Made by a program: the position numbers and the translations under genes. From Gammaproteobacteria bacterium (GTDB taxonomy: Bacteria > Pseudomonadota > Gammaproteobacteria > UBA7966): DNA of 5,299 nt. Positions 1 through 5,258 of the stretch are shown here, piece after piece. The stretch covers positions 1-5,299 of the forward strand of contig DNIF01000093.1 in assembly GCA_003485715.1 (NCBI GenBank). Direction: 5' to 3'. The notes beneath the pieces are model-generated. The model was given only the letters and a program-made list of their open reading frames with translations, was not told where the DNA came from and searched no databases. Each line of letters opens with the position of its first letter. The first letter of the stretch is position 1.

Positions 1-314
1 GTTCTCTGGAGACCATTCGCCACATGGTCGCGAGCGGTCTCGGTATTACGGTACTGCCGGCGAGTGCGATCGGCCCAGGCGCCAGCCTCAACGGCCTGCT
101 CGAATTCCGCCCCTTCAGCGACCCCGTACCCTGCCGCCGGATCGCGCTGGTCTGGCGCTCGAGCTTCACCCGACTCTCGGCGGTACGAACCGTTGCCGAC
201 GCCGTGCGCGACTGCCGACTGCCTTGGATCCGTGGTGCGAGCGGCCCTGATGGGCTTCGGGTCGAAGGGAACGTCACCGAGGCGGGTCAGGGCGGCCTGT
301 TACGCACGGGGTAG
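1..314 (+). CDS. oxyR: OxyR-like LysR-family transcriptional regulator, C-terminal part only
   Basis: The open frame enters from the left edge (first full codon at position 3) and stops with TAG at 312-314, leaving about 103 residues. It begins SLETIRHMVASGLGITVLP, which closely matches the conserved segment of the OxyR effector domain (SLETxRxMVAxGxGITLLP). Next come an FRPFSDPVPCRR stretch and an IALVWR strand, equivalent to the end of the second effector subdomain. OxyR is a LysR-type regulator that senses peroxide through a disulfide and activates catalase and peroxidase genes. The N-terminal helix-turn-helix and the two redox cysteines would lie upstream of the window, so peroxide sensing cannot be confirmed here. 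The last 25 or so residues, after AVRDCRLPW, do not resemble the usual tail and may be lineage-specific. The gene converges on hinT. Membership of the LysR family is secure; assignment to OxyR is likely by motif, but a close paralogue is possible. Confidence 0.8.
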   Translation, partial: SLETIRHMVASGLGITVLPASAIGPGASLNGLLEFRPFSDPVPCRRIALVWRSSFTRLSAVRTVADAVRDCRLPWIRGASGPDGLRVEGNVTEAGQGGLLRTG

Positions 315-366
315 AGAAGCAGGCTCGGACTGCGCTTTGCGCCCGTTCCACCCCACATCCTGCGAA

Positions 367-390
367 GGGCAGATGAGTCGCCCACTGCCC
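367..390. terminator. Possible stem-loop between convergent oxyR and hinT
   Basis: GGGCAG at 367-372 pairs perfectly with CTGCCC at 385-390 around a 12-base loop. It lies in the 85-base gap between the ends of two converging genes, where a two-way terminator would be expected. Neither side is followed by a clear run of T, so it is not a textbook intrinsic terminator. A smaller GCGC-TTT-GCGC hairpin sits nearby at 332-342. The call rests on position and the short stem only. Confidence 0.25.
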
Positions 391-399
391 CCTCCCGGC

Positions 400-756
400 T
401 CAAGACTCGCGCGGGAACGGCGGCCAGCCCATTGGCTCTCCTCCCAGCAGATGCATGTGCACGTGAAAGACGGATTGCCCGGCATTCGCGTTGCAGTTCA
501 CTACCAGCCGGTAGCCATCCTCGGCCAGCCCTTCCGACGCCGCCACTTGCCTGGCCGCGACGAAGAGCTGCCCGAGCAAGGGCGCATCACTGCCTGTCAC
601 ATCGTTGATCGTGGCCACGTGACGCTTGGGAACGATGAGCACGTGGCTGGGTGCCGCCGGAGAGATGTCGCGAAAGGCGAGAATGTCGTCTGTATCAAGC
701 ACCGTCTGAGGGGTGATCTCGCCGCGGACCATGCGGCAGAAGAGGCAGTTCTGCAT
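400..756 (-). CDS. hinT: HinT-type histidine triad (HIT) nucleotide-binding protein
   Basis: This 118-residue protein has the usual length and layout of bacterial HinT, a cytoplasmic purine nucleoside phosphoramidase that hydrolyses AMP-lysine and AMP-N-alkyl phosphoramidates. The histidine triad HVHMHLL lies at residues 98-104, with His100 expected to be the nucleophile. It is followed by the typical GG...MGWPP C-terminus (105-113). Other family marks are the N-terminal CLFC (4-7), LAFRDISPAAPSHVLIVPKRH (26-46) and the NCNANAGQSVFH segment (87-98). The Cys4-x2-Cys7 pair occurs in many HIT proteins and may bind zinc in some; this is not certain here. The ATG at 756 matches the family start and has a GGAG ribosome site 7 bases upstream. 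It is separated by 259 bases from degQ on the same strand, so co-transcription is doubtful. Its in vivo role in bacteria is only partly understood. Confidence 0.93.
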   Translation of the reverse strand: MQNCLFCRMVRGEITPQTVLDTDDILAFRDISPAAPSHVLIVPKRHVATINDVTGSDAPLLGQLFVAARQVAASEGLAEDGYRLVVNCNANAGQSVFHVHMHLLGGEPMGWPPFPRES

Positions 757-763
757 GGAAATG

Positions 764-767
764 CTCC
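764..767 (-). promoter_or_regulatory. Ribosome binding site of hinT
   Basis: Read on the minus strand, GGAG lies 7 bases before the ATG at 756. It supports that start codon, which also gives the usual HinT N-terminus. Confidence 0.7.
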
Positions 768-858
768 AGATGGGGCCGACGCATCCCTTCGCACAGGAAC
801 ACAGGCCGCGTCAACGGCCGCTCGCGGCGGACCGCACGCGACCCGAAGCAGGTGACGT

Positions 859-946
859 AACCGTCGCGAATCGCCAGAGCGCAAGGCGGGATCCAGTTCC
901 TCCGCAGCGACGGCGCTGCATTCTCGCCTGCACGGGAATGACGGTT
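859..946. repeat. Degenerate inverted repeat of the dispersed intergenic type (MITE/REP-like)
   Basis: The ends AACCGTC (859-865) and GACGGTT (940-946) are perfect inverted copies. Inside them, GCGCAAGGCGGGATCCAG (879-896) and the right arm TTCTCGCCTGCACGGGAATGACGG, split here as TTCTCGCCTGCA (921-932) and CGGGAATGACGG (933-944), resemble the two facing arms of a short repeat common between proteobacterial genes. In that repeat one arm reads roughly CGGGAATGACGG and the other GGCGGGAATCCAG. The right arm can fold on itself as TTCTCG/CGGGAA with one G-T pair. The arms have diverged, so this looks like an old, immobile copy. It fills much of the 259-base gap between degQ and hinT, where nothing else convincing is seen. 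Recognition is by pattern memory, and a genome-wide count would be needed to prove it is repeated. Confidence 0.5.
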
Positions 947-1015
947 CCAGTGGGGAGCGAACCCTGCCCAACGCAGCTATCGGGACGCTTAACAGCAAGA
1001 TTTACTCACACCCCC

Positions 1016-2389
1016 TCAGCGCAGGACCACGAAGGCCTCCACTCCCTGCCGGCGTACCCTGAGCATGACCTGCGCGCCGGGGGAGGCCATCACCTCCGCG
1101 AGTTCCGCGACGTTCGTCAGCGCTCGACGATTGGCCTCCACGATGATGTCGCCCGGGCGCAGCCCGTTCTGCCCGGCGCGGCTGCCCGGAGCCACCTGGG
1201 TCACGACCACGCCGCGCTGGTTATCCCCCGGTCCCTGGAAGTTGCGCAAGGTTGCGCCAGCGAGCCTGGGGTTGGGGAAATCGTCTCCGGAGACCTCAGT
1301 CACCTCGCGCGGCGTGACCCGTGCACTCACGGACATGCGCTTGCCCTCGCGCAGCACCTCGAGCTGCACCGGTTCACCCACACGCAGCAGGCCGATCTGC
1401 GTGCGCAGTTCTCCCGCACTGTTGATTTGCCGGCCATTGAGCGAGACGACGACATCTCCGGCCCGGAGTCCGGCCTCGTCCGCGGCCGAGCCGGGCACGA
1501 TGGCGTTCAGCACGGCACCGGACTGCCCGGCCGGCAGACCGAAGGCCTCTGCCAGGCTGGGATCGAGGTCTTGCAGTTGCGCGCCAAGGAAGCCACGGCG
1601 CACCTCACCGAACTGCAGTAGTTGTTCGGCCACCTGCAGGGCCATGTTGGCCGGGATGGCGAAGCCGATGCCGATGTTGCCCCCGCCCTGCGAGAAGATC
1701 GCCGTGTTGATGCCCACCAGTTCACCCTTCAGGTTGACCAGCGCACCACCGGAGTTACCCGGGTTGATCGAGGCGTCGGTCTGGATGAGGTCCTCGTAGC
1801 CAAGGATGCCAAGACCCGTGCGACCGAGGGCGCTCACGATGCCGCTGGTCACGGTCTGGCCAAGGCCGAAGGGGTTACCGATGGCGACCACGAAGTCGCC
1901 CACACGCAGGCTGTCCGGTGCTGCCATGGGTAGTGCCGTCAGCCGCTCTGCCGGGATGCGAATGATCGCCACGTCCGTCTCCGGATCGGCCCCCACCAGC
2001 TCTGCCTGCAGGACGCGCTCGTCGCGCAGGCGCACCCGGATCCGCTCGGCATTGGCGATGACGTGGTTGTTGGTCACGACCAGCCCACGCGCCGCATCGA
2101 TGATGACACCCGAACCCAGCGATTCGGTCCGGCGTTCGGCCGGCAGATCGGGGATATTGAAGAAGCGCCGGAAGAAGGGGTCCTCGAGCAGCGGGTTGCG
2201 CCGCACGCGCTGCACACCTTCGGTGGCGATGTTCACCACGCCGGGCGTGACCCGTTCGAGCATCGGGGCGAGACTTGGCACGGGTGCCCCGTCGACACTC
2301 TGCGGCAGGACCGCCACGGCCAGGCTCGGCAGAGCGACTGCCAGCGCCGTCAGCAACAGGGCGTTACGAAACTTGATCGGGAGATGCAC
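1016..2389 (-). CDS. degQ: Periplasmic serine protease/chaperone of the HtrA family (DegQ/MucD type)
   Basis: HtrA proteases are oligomeric ATP-independent enzymes that degrade or hold misfolded proteins in the periplasm. The 457-residue length is close to E. coli DegQ. An N-terminal Sec signal peptide is visible (KFRN, then the hydrophobic stretch at 10-26, with a likely cut after AVA around residue 26). The trypsin-like domain carries His109 (TNNHV), Asp139 (ETDVAI) and Ser213 in GNSGG (211-215), a complete catalytic triad at the expected spacing. PDZ1 spans about 265-355 (RRGFLGAQLQ onward) and PDZ2 about 390-457 (RGVVVTQVAPGSRAG). The protein has no cysteine, so it lacks the disulfide loop of DegP, which fits DegQ or MucD better. 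Translation starts at GTG (2389) with GAGGA 7 bases upstream; no in-frame ATG gives a better start. It is 201 bases downstream of cbpA and may have its own promoter. Some databases mislabel this family as 2-alkenal reductase. Confidence 0.95.
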   Translation of the reverse strand: MHLPIKFRNALLLTALAVALPSLAVAVLPQSVDGAPVPSLAPMLERVTPGVVNIATEGVQRVRRNPLLEDPFFRRFFNIPDLPAERRTESLGSGVIIDAARGLVVTNNHVIANAERIRVRLRDERVLQAELVGADPETDVAIIRIPAERLTALPMAAPDSLRVGDFVVAIGNPFGLGQTVTSGIVSALGRTGLGILGYEDLIQTDASINPGNSGGALVNLKGELVGINTAIFSQGGGNIGIGFAIPANMALQVAEQLLQFGEVRRGFLGAQLQDLDPSLAEAFGLPAGQSGAVLNAIVPGSAADEAGLRAGDVVVSLNGRQINSAGELRTQIGLLRVGEPVQLEVLREGKRMSVSARVTPREVTEVSGDDFPNPRLAGATLRNFQGPGDNQRGVVVTQVAPGSRAGQNGLRPGDIIVEANRRALTNVAELAEVMASPGAQVMLRVRRQGVEAFVVLR

Positions 2390-2396
2390 GTGTCAG

Positions 2397-2401
2397 TCCT
2401 C
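2397..2401 (-). promoter_or_regulatory. Ribosome binding site that fixes the GTG start of degQ
   Basis: On the minus strand GAGGA lies 7 bases before the GTG at 2389. The nearby ATG whose first base is at 2412 is in another frame, so this site supports the GTG start and a complete signal peptide. Confidence 0.65.
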
Positions 2402-2468
2402 ACGGTTGCCATGGACTTGAAGGAGGGGGCTTGCACAAGTGCCGCCGAGCCCGGTGGTGGAGCCGACA

Positions 2469-2486
2469 GACCGGCCGCAGCCGGCC
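2469..2486 (-). other. GC-rich hairpin with a UGCG tetraloop between cbpA and degQ
   Basis: On the minus strand GGCCGGC (2486-2480) pairs with GCCGGTC (2475-2469), with one G-T wobble, around the loop TGCG. The loop belongs to the very stable UNCG class. No T-run follows, so it is not a standard terminator. It lies in the degQ leader if transcription comes from cbpA or from a promoter in the upper part of the gap. The function is unknown. Confidence 0.35.
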
Positions 2487-2562
2487 CGGTTCAACGACTG
2501 TTTAGGACACTCCGTACAGATTACCGCAGGCGCATCCAGCCGGCAGTTCAGCATGCGCAAGG

Positions 2563-2577
2563 CACCCGCGCCGGGTG
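2563..2577 (-). other. Short stem-loop just after the cbpA stop codon
   Basis: CACCCG (2563-2568) pairs perfectly with CGGGTG (2572-2577) across a 3-base loop. It starts 13 bases beyond the end of cbpA in the direction of transcription. It could be the 3' end hairpin of the cbpA message, but there is no T-run behind it, so intrinsic termination is not well supported. Confidence 0.3.
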
Positions 2578-2590
2578 ACCGAGGGGCATG

Positions 2591-3517
2591 TCAGGGCTTG
2601 CGCTGGCCACCCGGCCAATCCGCGCGTGGGTCGAAAGGCACCGTGTCTCGCAATTGCTCGAATGCCTTCCGCACGTCGTCGTTCGCGAGATCGGGATTGC
2701 GAAGCTGTATCTCGAGGTAGAGGTCACCCGGTGTCTCACCACTGCGCAGGGCCGGCAGGCCGCGCCCCTTGAGGCGCAGGCGCTGACCGCCCTGGGTGCC
2801 TGGTCGTACCGTCAGCCCGACCGCGCCGGTGGGCGTGGGGACGTCCAGACGGGTCCCCAGTGCCGCCTCCCAGGGGGCCAGAGGCAGGCTGTAGCTCAGA
2901 TCGCGCTCGGCGACCCGATAGAGGGGATGTGCGCGCAGATGCACCTCGAGGTAGACGTCACCCGGAATATCTCCGGGCCCACCGCTCGCCTGTCCGGCGA
3001 GACGCACCCGAAAGCCCTCCGTGGCCCCGGCTGGCACCTTGACCTTCAGCGTGCGCTCACCGCCCGGGCCGGCAAGGCGCAGCATGCGCTCGCAACCGCT
3101 GACTGCCTCCTCGACGGTAACCTCGACCGACACGGTCTGATCCTCAGCCCGGGACCGCTGCCTGCGCCCGCGCGCGCGCGCTCCCGGACCATGCCGCTGA
3201 AACAGCGACTCGAAGATGTCGCCGAAATCCGCGTTGGAGAAATCCGCACCGAAACCGCCGCCCTGCCAGTCCGGGGGCGGGCGGAACTCCTCACCCGCGC
3301 GCCAATTGCTGCCGAGCTGGTCGTAGGCCGCCCGCTTCTCCGGATCACCGAGCACGGACCAGGCCTCGTTGATGTCCTTGATGCGGGCCTCGGCATCCGG
3401 CTCCTTGCTGACGTCCGGATGGTATTTTCGTGCGAGCTTCCGGTAGGCCTTGCGGATCTCCTCGACGCTCGCATCGCGCGCCACGCCCAGCCTTGCGTAG
3501 TAGTCCTCGAATCGCAT
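2591..3517 (-). CDS. cbpA: CbpA-type DnaJ-family (class B Hsp40) co-chaperone
   Basis: With the ATG at 3517 the protein has 308 residues, very near E. coli CbpA (306). The J domain spans 5-69 (DYYARLGV to AYDQLGS), with the DnaK-activating HPD at 33-35 and the KYHPDVSKEPDAEAR block found in CbpA. A Gly/Phe-rich linker follows (about 73-105, including DFGDIFESLF), then two beta-rich client-binding domains (about 126-205 and 208-275; VPAGATEGFRVRLAGQ and PWEAALGTRLDVPTP are typical). There is no CxxCxGxG zinc-finger region, so it is not DnaJ itself. The C-terminus PFDPRADW matches the CbpA end. It stimulates DnaK ATPase and delivers clients; CbpA in E. coli also binds curved DNA. The gene lies 109 bases downstream of hsp20. 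The frame stays open up to 3580, but the extra 21 residues cross a strong hairpin and are not J-domain-like. The 3517 ATG has only a poorly spaced AAGG before it, so weak translation is possible. No cbpM modulator gene follows. Confidence 0.93.
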   Translation of the reverse strand: MRFEDYYARLGVARDASVEEIRKAYRKLARKYHPDVSKEPDAEARIKDINEAWSVLGDPEKRAAYDQLGSNWRAGEEFRPPPDWQGGGFGADFSNADFGDIFESLFQRHGPGARARGRRQRSRAEDQTVSVEVTVEEAVSGCERMLRLAGPGGERTLKVKVPAGATEGFRVRLAGQASGGPGDIPGDVYLEVHLRAHPLYRVAERDLSYSLPLAPWEAALGTRLDVPTPTGAVGLTVRPGTQGGQRLRLKGRGLPALRSGETPGDLYLEIQLRNPDLANDDVRKAFEQLRDTVPFDPRADWPGGQRKP

Positions 3518-3534
3518 CCTTCGAACCGTCCGTT

Positions 3535-3566
3535 GGTCGTGGGTGCCCGGATGGACACCCACGACC
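3535..3566 (-). promoter_or_regulatory. Strong 14-bp hairpin in the cbpA leader
   Basis: GGTCGTGGGTGTCC (minus strand, 3566-3553) pairs with GGGCACCCACGACC (3548-3535) around a 4-base loop ATCC, with a single G-T wobble. It lies 17 bases before the cbpA ATG and downstream of hsp20 on the same strand. No T-run follows. It could be a partial terminator, an RNase processing or stability element that separates the hsp20 and cbpA parts of a shared message, or a leader control element. The same bases are open in the cbpA frame, but a coding role is unlikely. The structure is plain; its function is inferred. Confidence 0.55.
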
Positions 3567-3603
3567 CTTGTCGAACACAAAAGGCCGCCAGGTCAACCAT
3601 CGC

Positions 3604-3623
3604 CCGGCAGGCTCGCCTGCCGG
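3604..3623 (-). terminator. Perfect 8-bp hairpin immediately after the hsp20 stop
   Basis: CCGGCAGG (minus strand, 3623-3616) pairs perfectly with CCTGCCGG (3611-3604) around the loop CGAG. It begins 3 bases after the hsp20 stop codon. The next T-run (TTTT at about 3580-3583) is some 20 bases further on, too far for a classical intrinsic terminator. It may stabilise the 3' end of the hsp20 message or reduce read-through into cbpA. Confidence 0.4.
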
Positions 3624-3626
3624 TGC

Positions 3627-4100
3627 TCAGCCCGACTGGGAACCCGTGTTGACGTTGACACTGATACGGCGCGGTTGGACGCGCTGATGCTTGGGAATGG
3701 TGATCCGGAGCACGCCATGCTCACCATGTGCCTCGATGCCCTCGGCATTGGCGCTGTCGGGCAGACTGAAACGCCGATAGAACGTACCGTGCACGCGCTC
3801 CACGCGCTTGAAAGTGGAGCCATCGCCTTCAGTGCGCTCCACATGCCGCTCGCCGCGGATGGTGAGCACGCCCTGCTCCATGGTGACTTCGATGTCTTCG
3901 GGCTTCACCCCCGGCACATCCACGAGCAGCACGAAGCGCTCGGCATCTTCCTTGATATCGACAGATGGGGCCCACTGGGCGGTGACGACGTTCGAGGTAT
4001 CGGCGGTCGCCCCCTCGCCGCGCCGCGAATCGAAGACACGATTCAAGTCCTGCTGAATCTGGTTGACGACATCCCAGGGGCTGTAACGGGTAACGCTCAT
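3627..4100 (-). CDS. hsp20: Small heat-shock protein, Hsp20/alpha-crystallin family
   Basis: Small heat-shock proteins are ATP-independent holdases that bind unfolding proteins in the cytoplasm and pass them to DnaK and ClpB. The 157-residue protein has a short N-terminal arm (1-42, with the helical PWDVVNQIQQDLNRVF) and an alpha-crystallin domain over about 43-137. Within it are WAPSVDIKED (43-52), the DVPGVKPEDI block (61-70), LTIRGER (79-85), GTFYRRFSLPD (105-115) and the conserved GVLRITIPK near the domain end (129-137). The C-terminal tail carries an ISV motif (146-148), the I-x-I/V anchor used for oligomer assembly. The start at 4100 has an excellent AGGAGG site 5 bases upstream. A sigma-32-like promoter lies about 70 bases further upstream, so heat induction is likely. 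It is the first gene of the chaperone group, with cbpA and degQ following. It is closer to the general class of bacterial Hsp20 than to IbpA/IbpB. Confidence 0.95.
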   Translation of the reverse strand: MSVTRYSPWDVVNQIQQDLNRVFDSRRGEGATADTSNVVTAQWAPSVDIKEDAERFVLLVDVPGVKPEDIEVTMEQGVLTIRGERHVERTEGDGSTFKRVERVHGTFYRRFSLPDSANAEGIEAHGEHGVLRITIPKHQRVQPRRISVNVNTGSQSG

Positions 4101-4104
4101 GATG

Positions 4105-4111
4105 ACCTCCT
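4105..4111 (-). promoter_or_regulatory. Strong ribosome binding site of hsp20
   Basis: On the minus strand AGGAGGT ends 4 bases before the ATG at 4100. It is close to the full anti-16S match and the best ribosome site in this window, in line with high expression after stress. Confidence 0.8.
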
Positions 4112-4123
4112 CGTGATTGGCTT

Positions 4124-4163
4124 GGTCGGTGCCGGATTTGAACCGGCGCGCACTGCACCGGCC
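4124..4163 (-). other. tRNA acceptor/T-arm-like minihelix in the hsp20 leader
   Basis: On the minus strand GCCGG-TTCAAAT-CCGGC (4147-4131) is a perfect tRNA T-arm: a 5-bp stem and a 7-base loop fitting TTCRANY, with GGTTCAAATCC matching the tRNA B-box. It is flanked by GGCCGGT (4163-4157) and ACCGACC (4130-4124), which pair at 6 of 7 positions like an acceptor stem. Only 9 bases stand where the D and anticodon arms should be, and no CCA follows in the right place, so it is not a working tRNA gene. It may be a leader hairpin that happens to look like a tRNA, or a deleted tRNA remnant. Confidence 0.4.
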
Positions 4164-4175
4164 TTCGAGGCAAGC

Positions 4176-4204
4176 ACGTGGGGGCGAGGGATCGGGGTTT
4201 CAAG
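4176..4204 (-). promoter_or_regulatory. Sigma-32 (RpoH) type heat-shock promoter of hsp20
   Basis: On the minus strand CTTGAAA (4204-4198) is an exact match to the RpoH -35 element. After 14 bases, CCCCACGT (4183-4176) matches the CCCCATNT -10 element except for C in place of T at the sixth position. The consensus spacer is about 13-15 bases. The predicted transcript start is near 4168-4170, giving a leader of about 70 bases ahead of hsp20. The gene behind it is a classical RpoH target, which strengthens the call. Confidence 0.75.
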
Positions 4205-4336
4205 TGCCGCTGACTGGCTTGTTCGGTGGCAGCCTGCTCGGCGTCAAGTGGAACGGCAGGTGGCACCCGGCCCAAGGCCCAACTCGCCTGACGAGCCAGA
4301 TCGCCACACGATACGCCGTGAAGGGCGCGGAAGGCC

Positions 4337-5068
4337 TCAGACCCGATAGGCCAACCACTTCATCACCCCGGCGGCGGCCCGCATCGCGCCGCGCACCGGA
4401 CCCGGCAGTGGCACACCGCCGTGTGCCTCGGCAAAGGCACGATGGGCATCCTCCTCCACGCGCATCTGCACCAGGATGCGACGACTGCGCGTATCGCCCT
4501 CAGGCAGGCGAGTGAGATGCCCGTCGAGGTGCTCGGACACCTGGCGCTCGGTCTCGGCCAGGAAACCGAGACTGACCCGGTCGCCGGCCAGGCCGGCAAG
4601 GGCACCGAGGGCGAAGGCACCGCCGTACCAGAGCAGCCCGAAACGACTGGGATGGCTGCCAAGTTCCTCGAGGCGCCGGGCACACCAGACGAGATGGTCG
4701 ATCTCTTCCTGACGGGCAGCATCGAGCCGGGCACCGAGATCGCTGGAACGGGCGGTCAGCGCCTGACCGCGGTACAGTGCCTGGGCGGCCACCTCCCCGG
4801 CATGGTTCACCCGCATGAGACCGGCCACGTGGCGGCGTACCGGCTCGCTCTCCAGGGCGGGATCCGGGCTTGTCGCCCCCCCGGTCTGGTCCGGTGCTGG
4901 CGGGCAGCCCGTCACACCTTCGGGAACGACCGACGCATCCGCCGGATTCGGGCGGGGCGCCTCCCCATGGACGCCGGTCAGGGTCCGCAGACAGGCATCC
5001 ACCTCGACGAGCAACCGATCCAGAGGCGAGAGTGGAGAGTGATGATGGTTGGACACGGGGGTTTCCAT
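4337..5068 (-). CDS. coq7: 2-polyprenyl-3-methyl-6-methoxy-1,4-benzoquinol (demethoxyubiquinol) hydroxylase, Coq7
   Basis: Coq7 is a membrane-associated diiron monooxygenase that adds the C5 or C6 ring hydroxyl, the penultimate step of ubiquinone synthesis. From the ATG at 5068 the protein has 243 residues. All six iron ligands are visible: Glu92 (NHAGE), Glu122 and His125 (EEIDH), Glu174 (AETERQ), Glu206 and His209 (EEDAH). The 30- and 49-residue gaps between early ligands match the family. SPLDRLLVEVDACLRTL (14-30) aligns with the normal N-terminus, and the YRV end is typical. Residues about 36-74 form a Pro/Gly/Asp-rich insert that makes it longer than the roughly 215 residues common in Pseudomonas. 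A hydrophobic stretch (WYGGAFALGALAGL, 147-160) probably helps membrane contact. The frame is open upstream to 5287, but that part has no family similarity. No good ribosome site precedes 5068; GTG at 5056 is an alternative. Its role is unrelated to the chaperone genes downstream, which have their own promoter. Confidence 0.94.
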   Translation of the reverse strand: METPVSNHHHSPLSPLDRLLVEVDACLRTLTGVHGEAPRPNPADASVVPEGVTGCPPAPDQTGGATSPDPALESEPVRRHVAGLMRVNHAGEVAAQALYRGQALTARSSDLGARLDAARQEEIDHLVWCARRLEELGSHPSRFGLLWYGGAFALGALAGLAGDRVSLGFLAETERQVSEHLDGHLTRLPEGDTRSRRILVQMRVEEDAHRAFAEAHGGVPLPGPVRGAMRAAAGVMKWLAYRV

Positions 5069-5093
5069 GGTCGAGAGACTCGACCCTACGCGC

Positions 5094-5258
5094 TCACCGC
5101 GCAAGGTCTCCACACCCGAGCGAGACCGGTGGCCCCGGTTCACGACACGAGCCATGACCGGGCGCAAACGGCTGGCCTTGCTGGAGGCCCCGTTGCGTCC
5201 ATCGGGCAGAACACCGAACCTGTGCCTGCTGCGGCGCAGCCCCCAGCGGCTCTCGCAT
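5094..5258 (-). CDS. Doubtful small ORF upstream of coq7
   Basis: An ATG at 5258 has a strong GGAGG site 7 bases upstream and opens a 54-residue frame, MREPLGAAPQQAQVR..., ending with TGA 25 bases before the coq7 ATG. The peptide is rich in Gln, Arg, Gly and Pro with three Cys, and I recognise no family. Its third codon positions are clearly less GC-rich than in the neighbouring genes, which argues against real coding. It could be a leader peptide, a lineage-specific small protein or chance. The coq7 frame is also open through the same bases. Confidence 0.2.
   Translation of the reverse strand: MREPLGAAPQQAQVRCSARWTQRGLQQGQPFAPGHGSCREPGPPVSLGCGDLAR

Noticed and set aside
64..855. Plus-strand open frame of 263 codons across oxyR end and hinT
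   Set aside because: It is a shifted frame of oxyR and the antisense of hinT, both recognised with confidence.
713..1621. Plus-strand open frame of 302 codons across the degQ end and the hinT gap
   Set aside because: It overlaps the well-supported degQ and hinT genes on the other strand, crosses the intergenic repeat and has no family-like features.
2490..2560. Possible sigma-E promoter before degQ (GAACT followed by TCTG on the minus strand)
   Set aside because: The spacer is 24 bases, while sigma-E promoters need about 16-17; the -35 match is also incomplete.
3518..3580. Longer cbpA starting at the ATG at 3580
   Set aside because: The added 21 residues do not resemble a J-domain protein and are encoded through a 14-bp hairpin; the ATG at 3517 gives the normal family N-terminus.
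2588..3652. Long plus-strand open frame of 354 codons opposite cbpA
   Set aside because: It mirrors the cbpA gene, whose protein has full domain support; long antisense frames are common in GC-rich DNA and this one shows no known motif.
4101..4200. A complete tRNA gene on the minus strand before hsp20
   Set aside because: Only the T-arm and an imperfect acceptor-like stem are present; the D and anticodon arms and a correctly placed CCA are missing.
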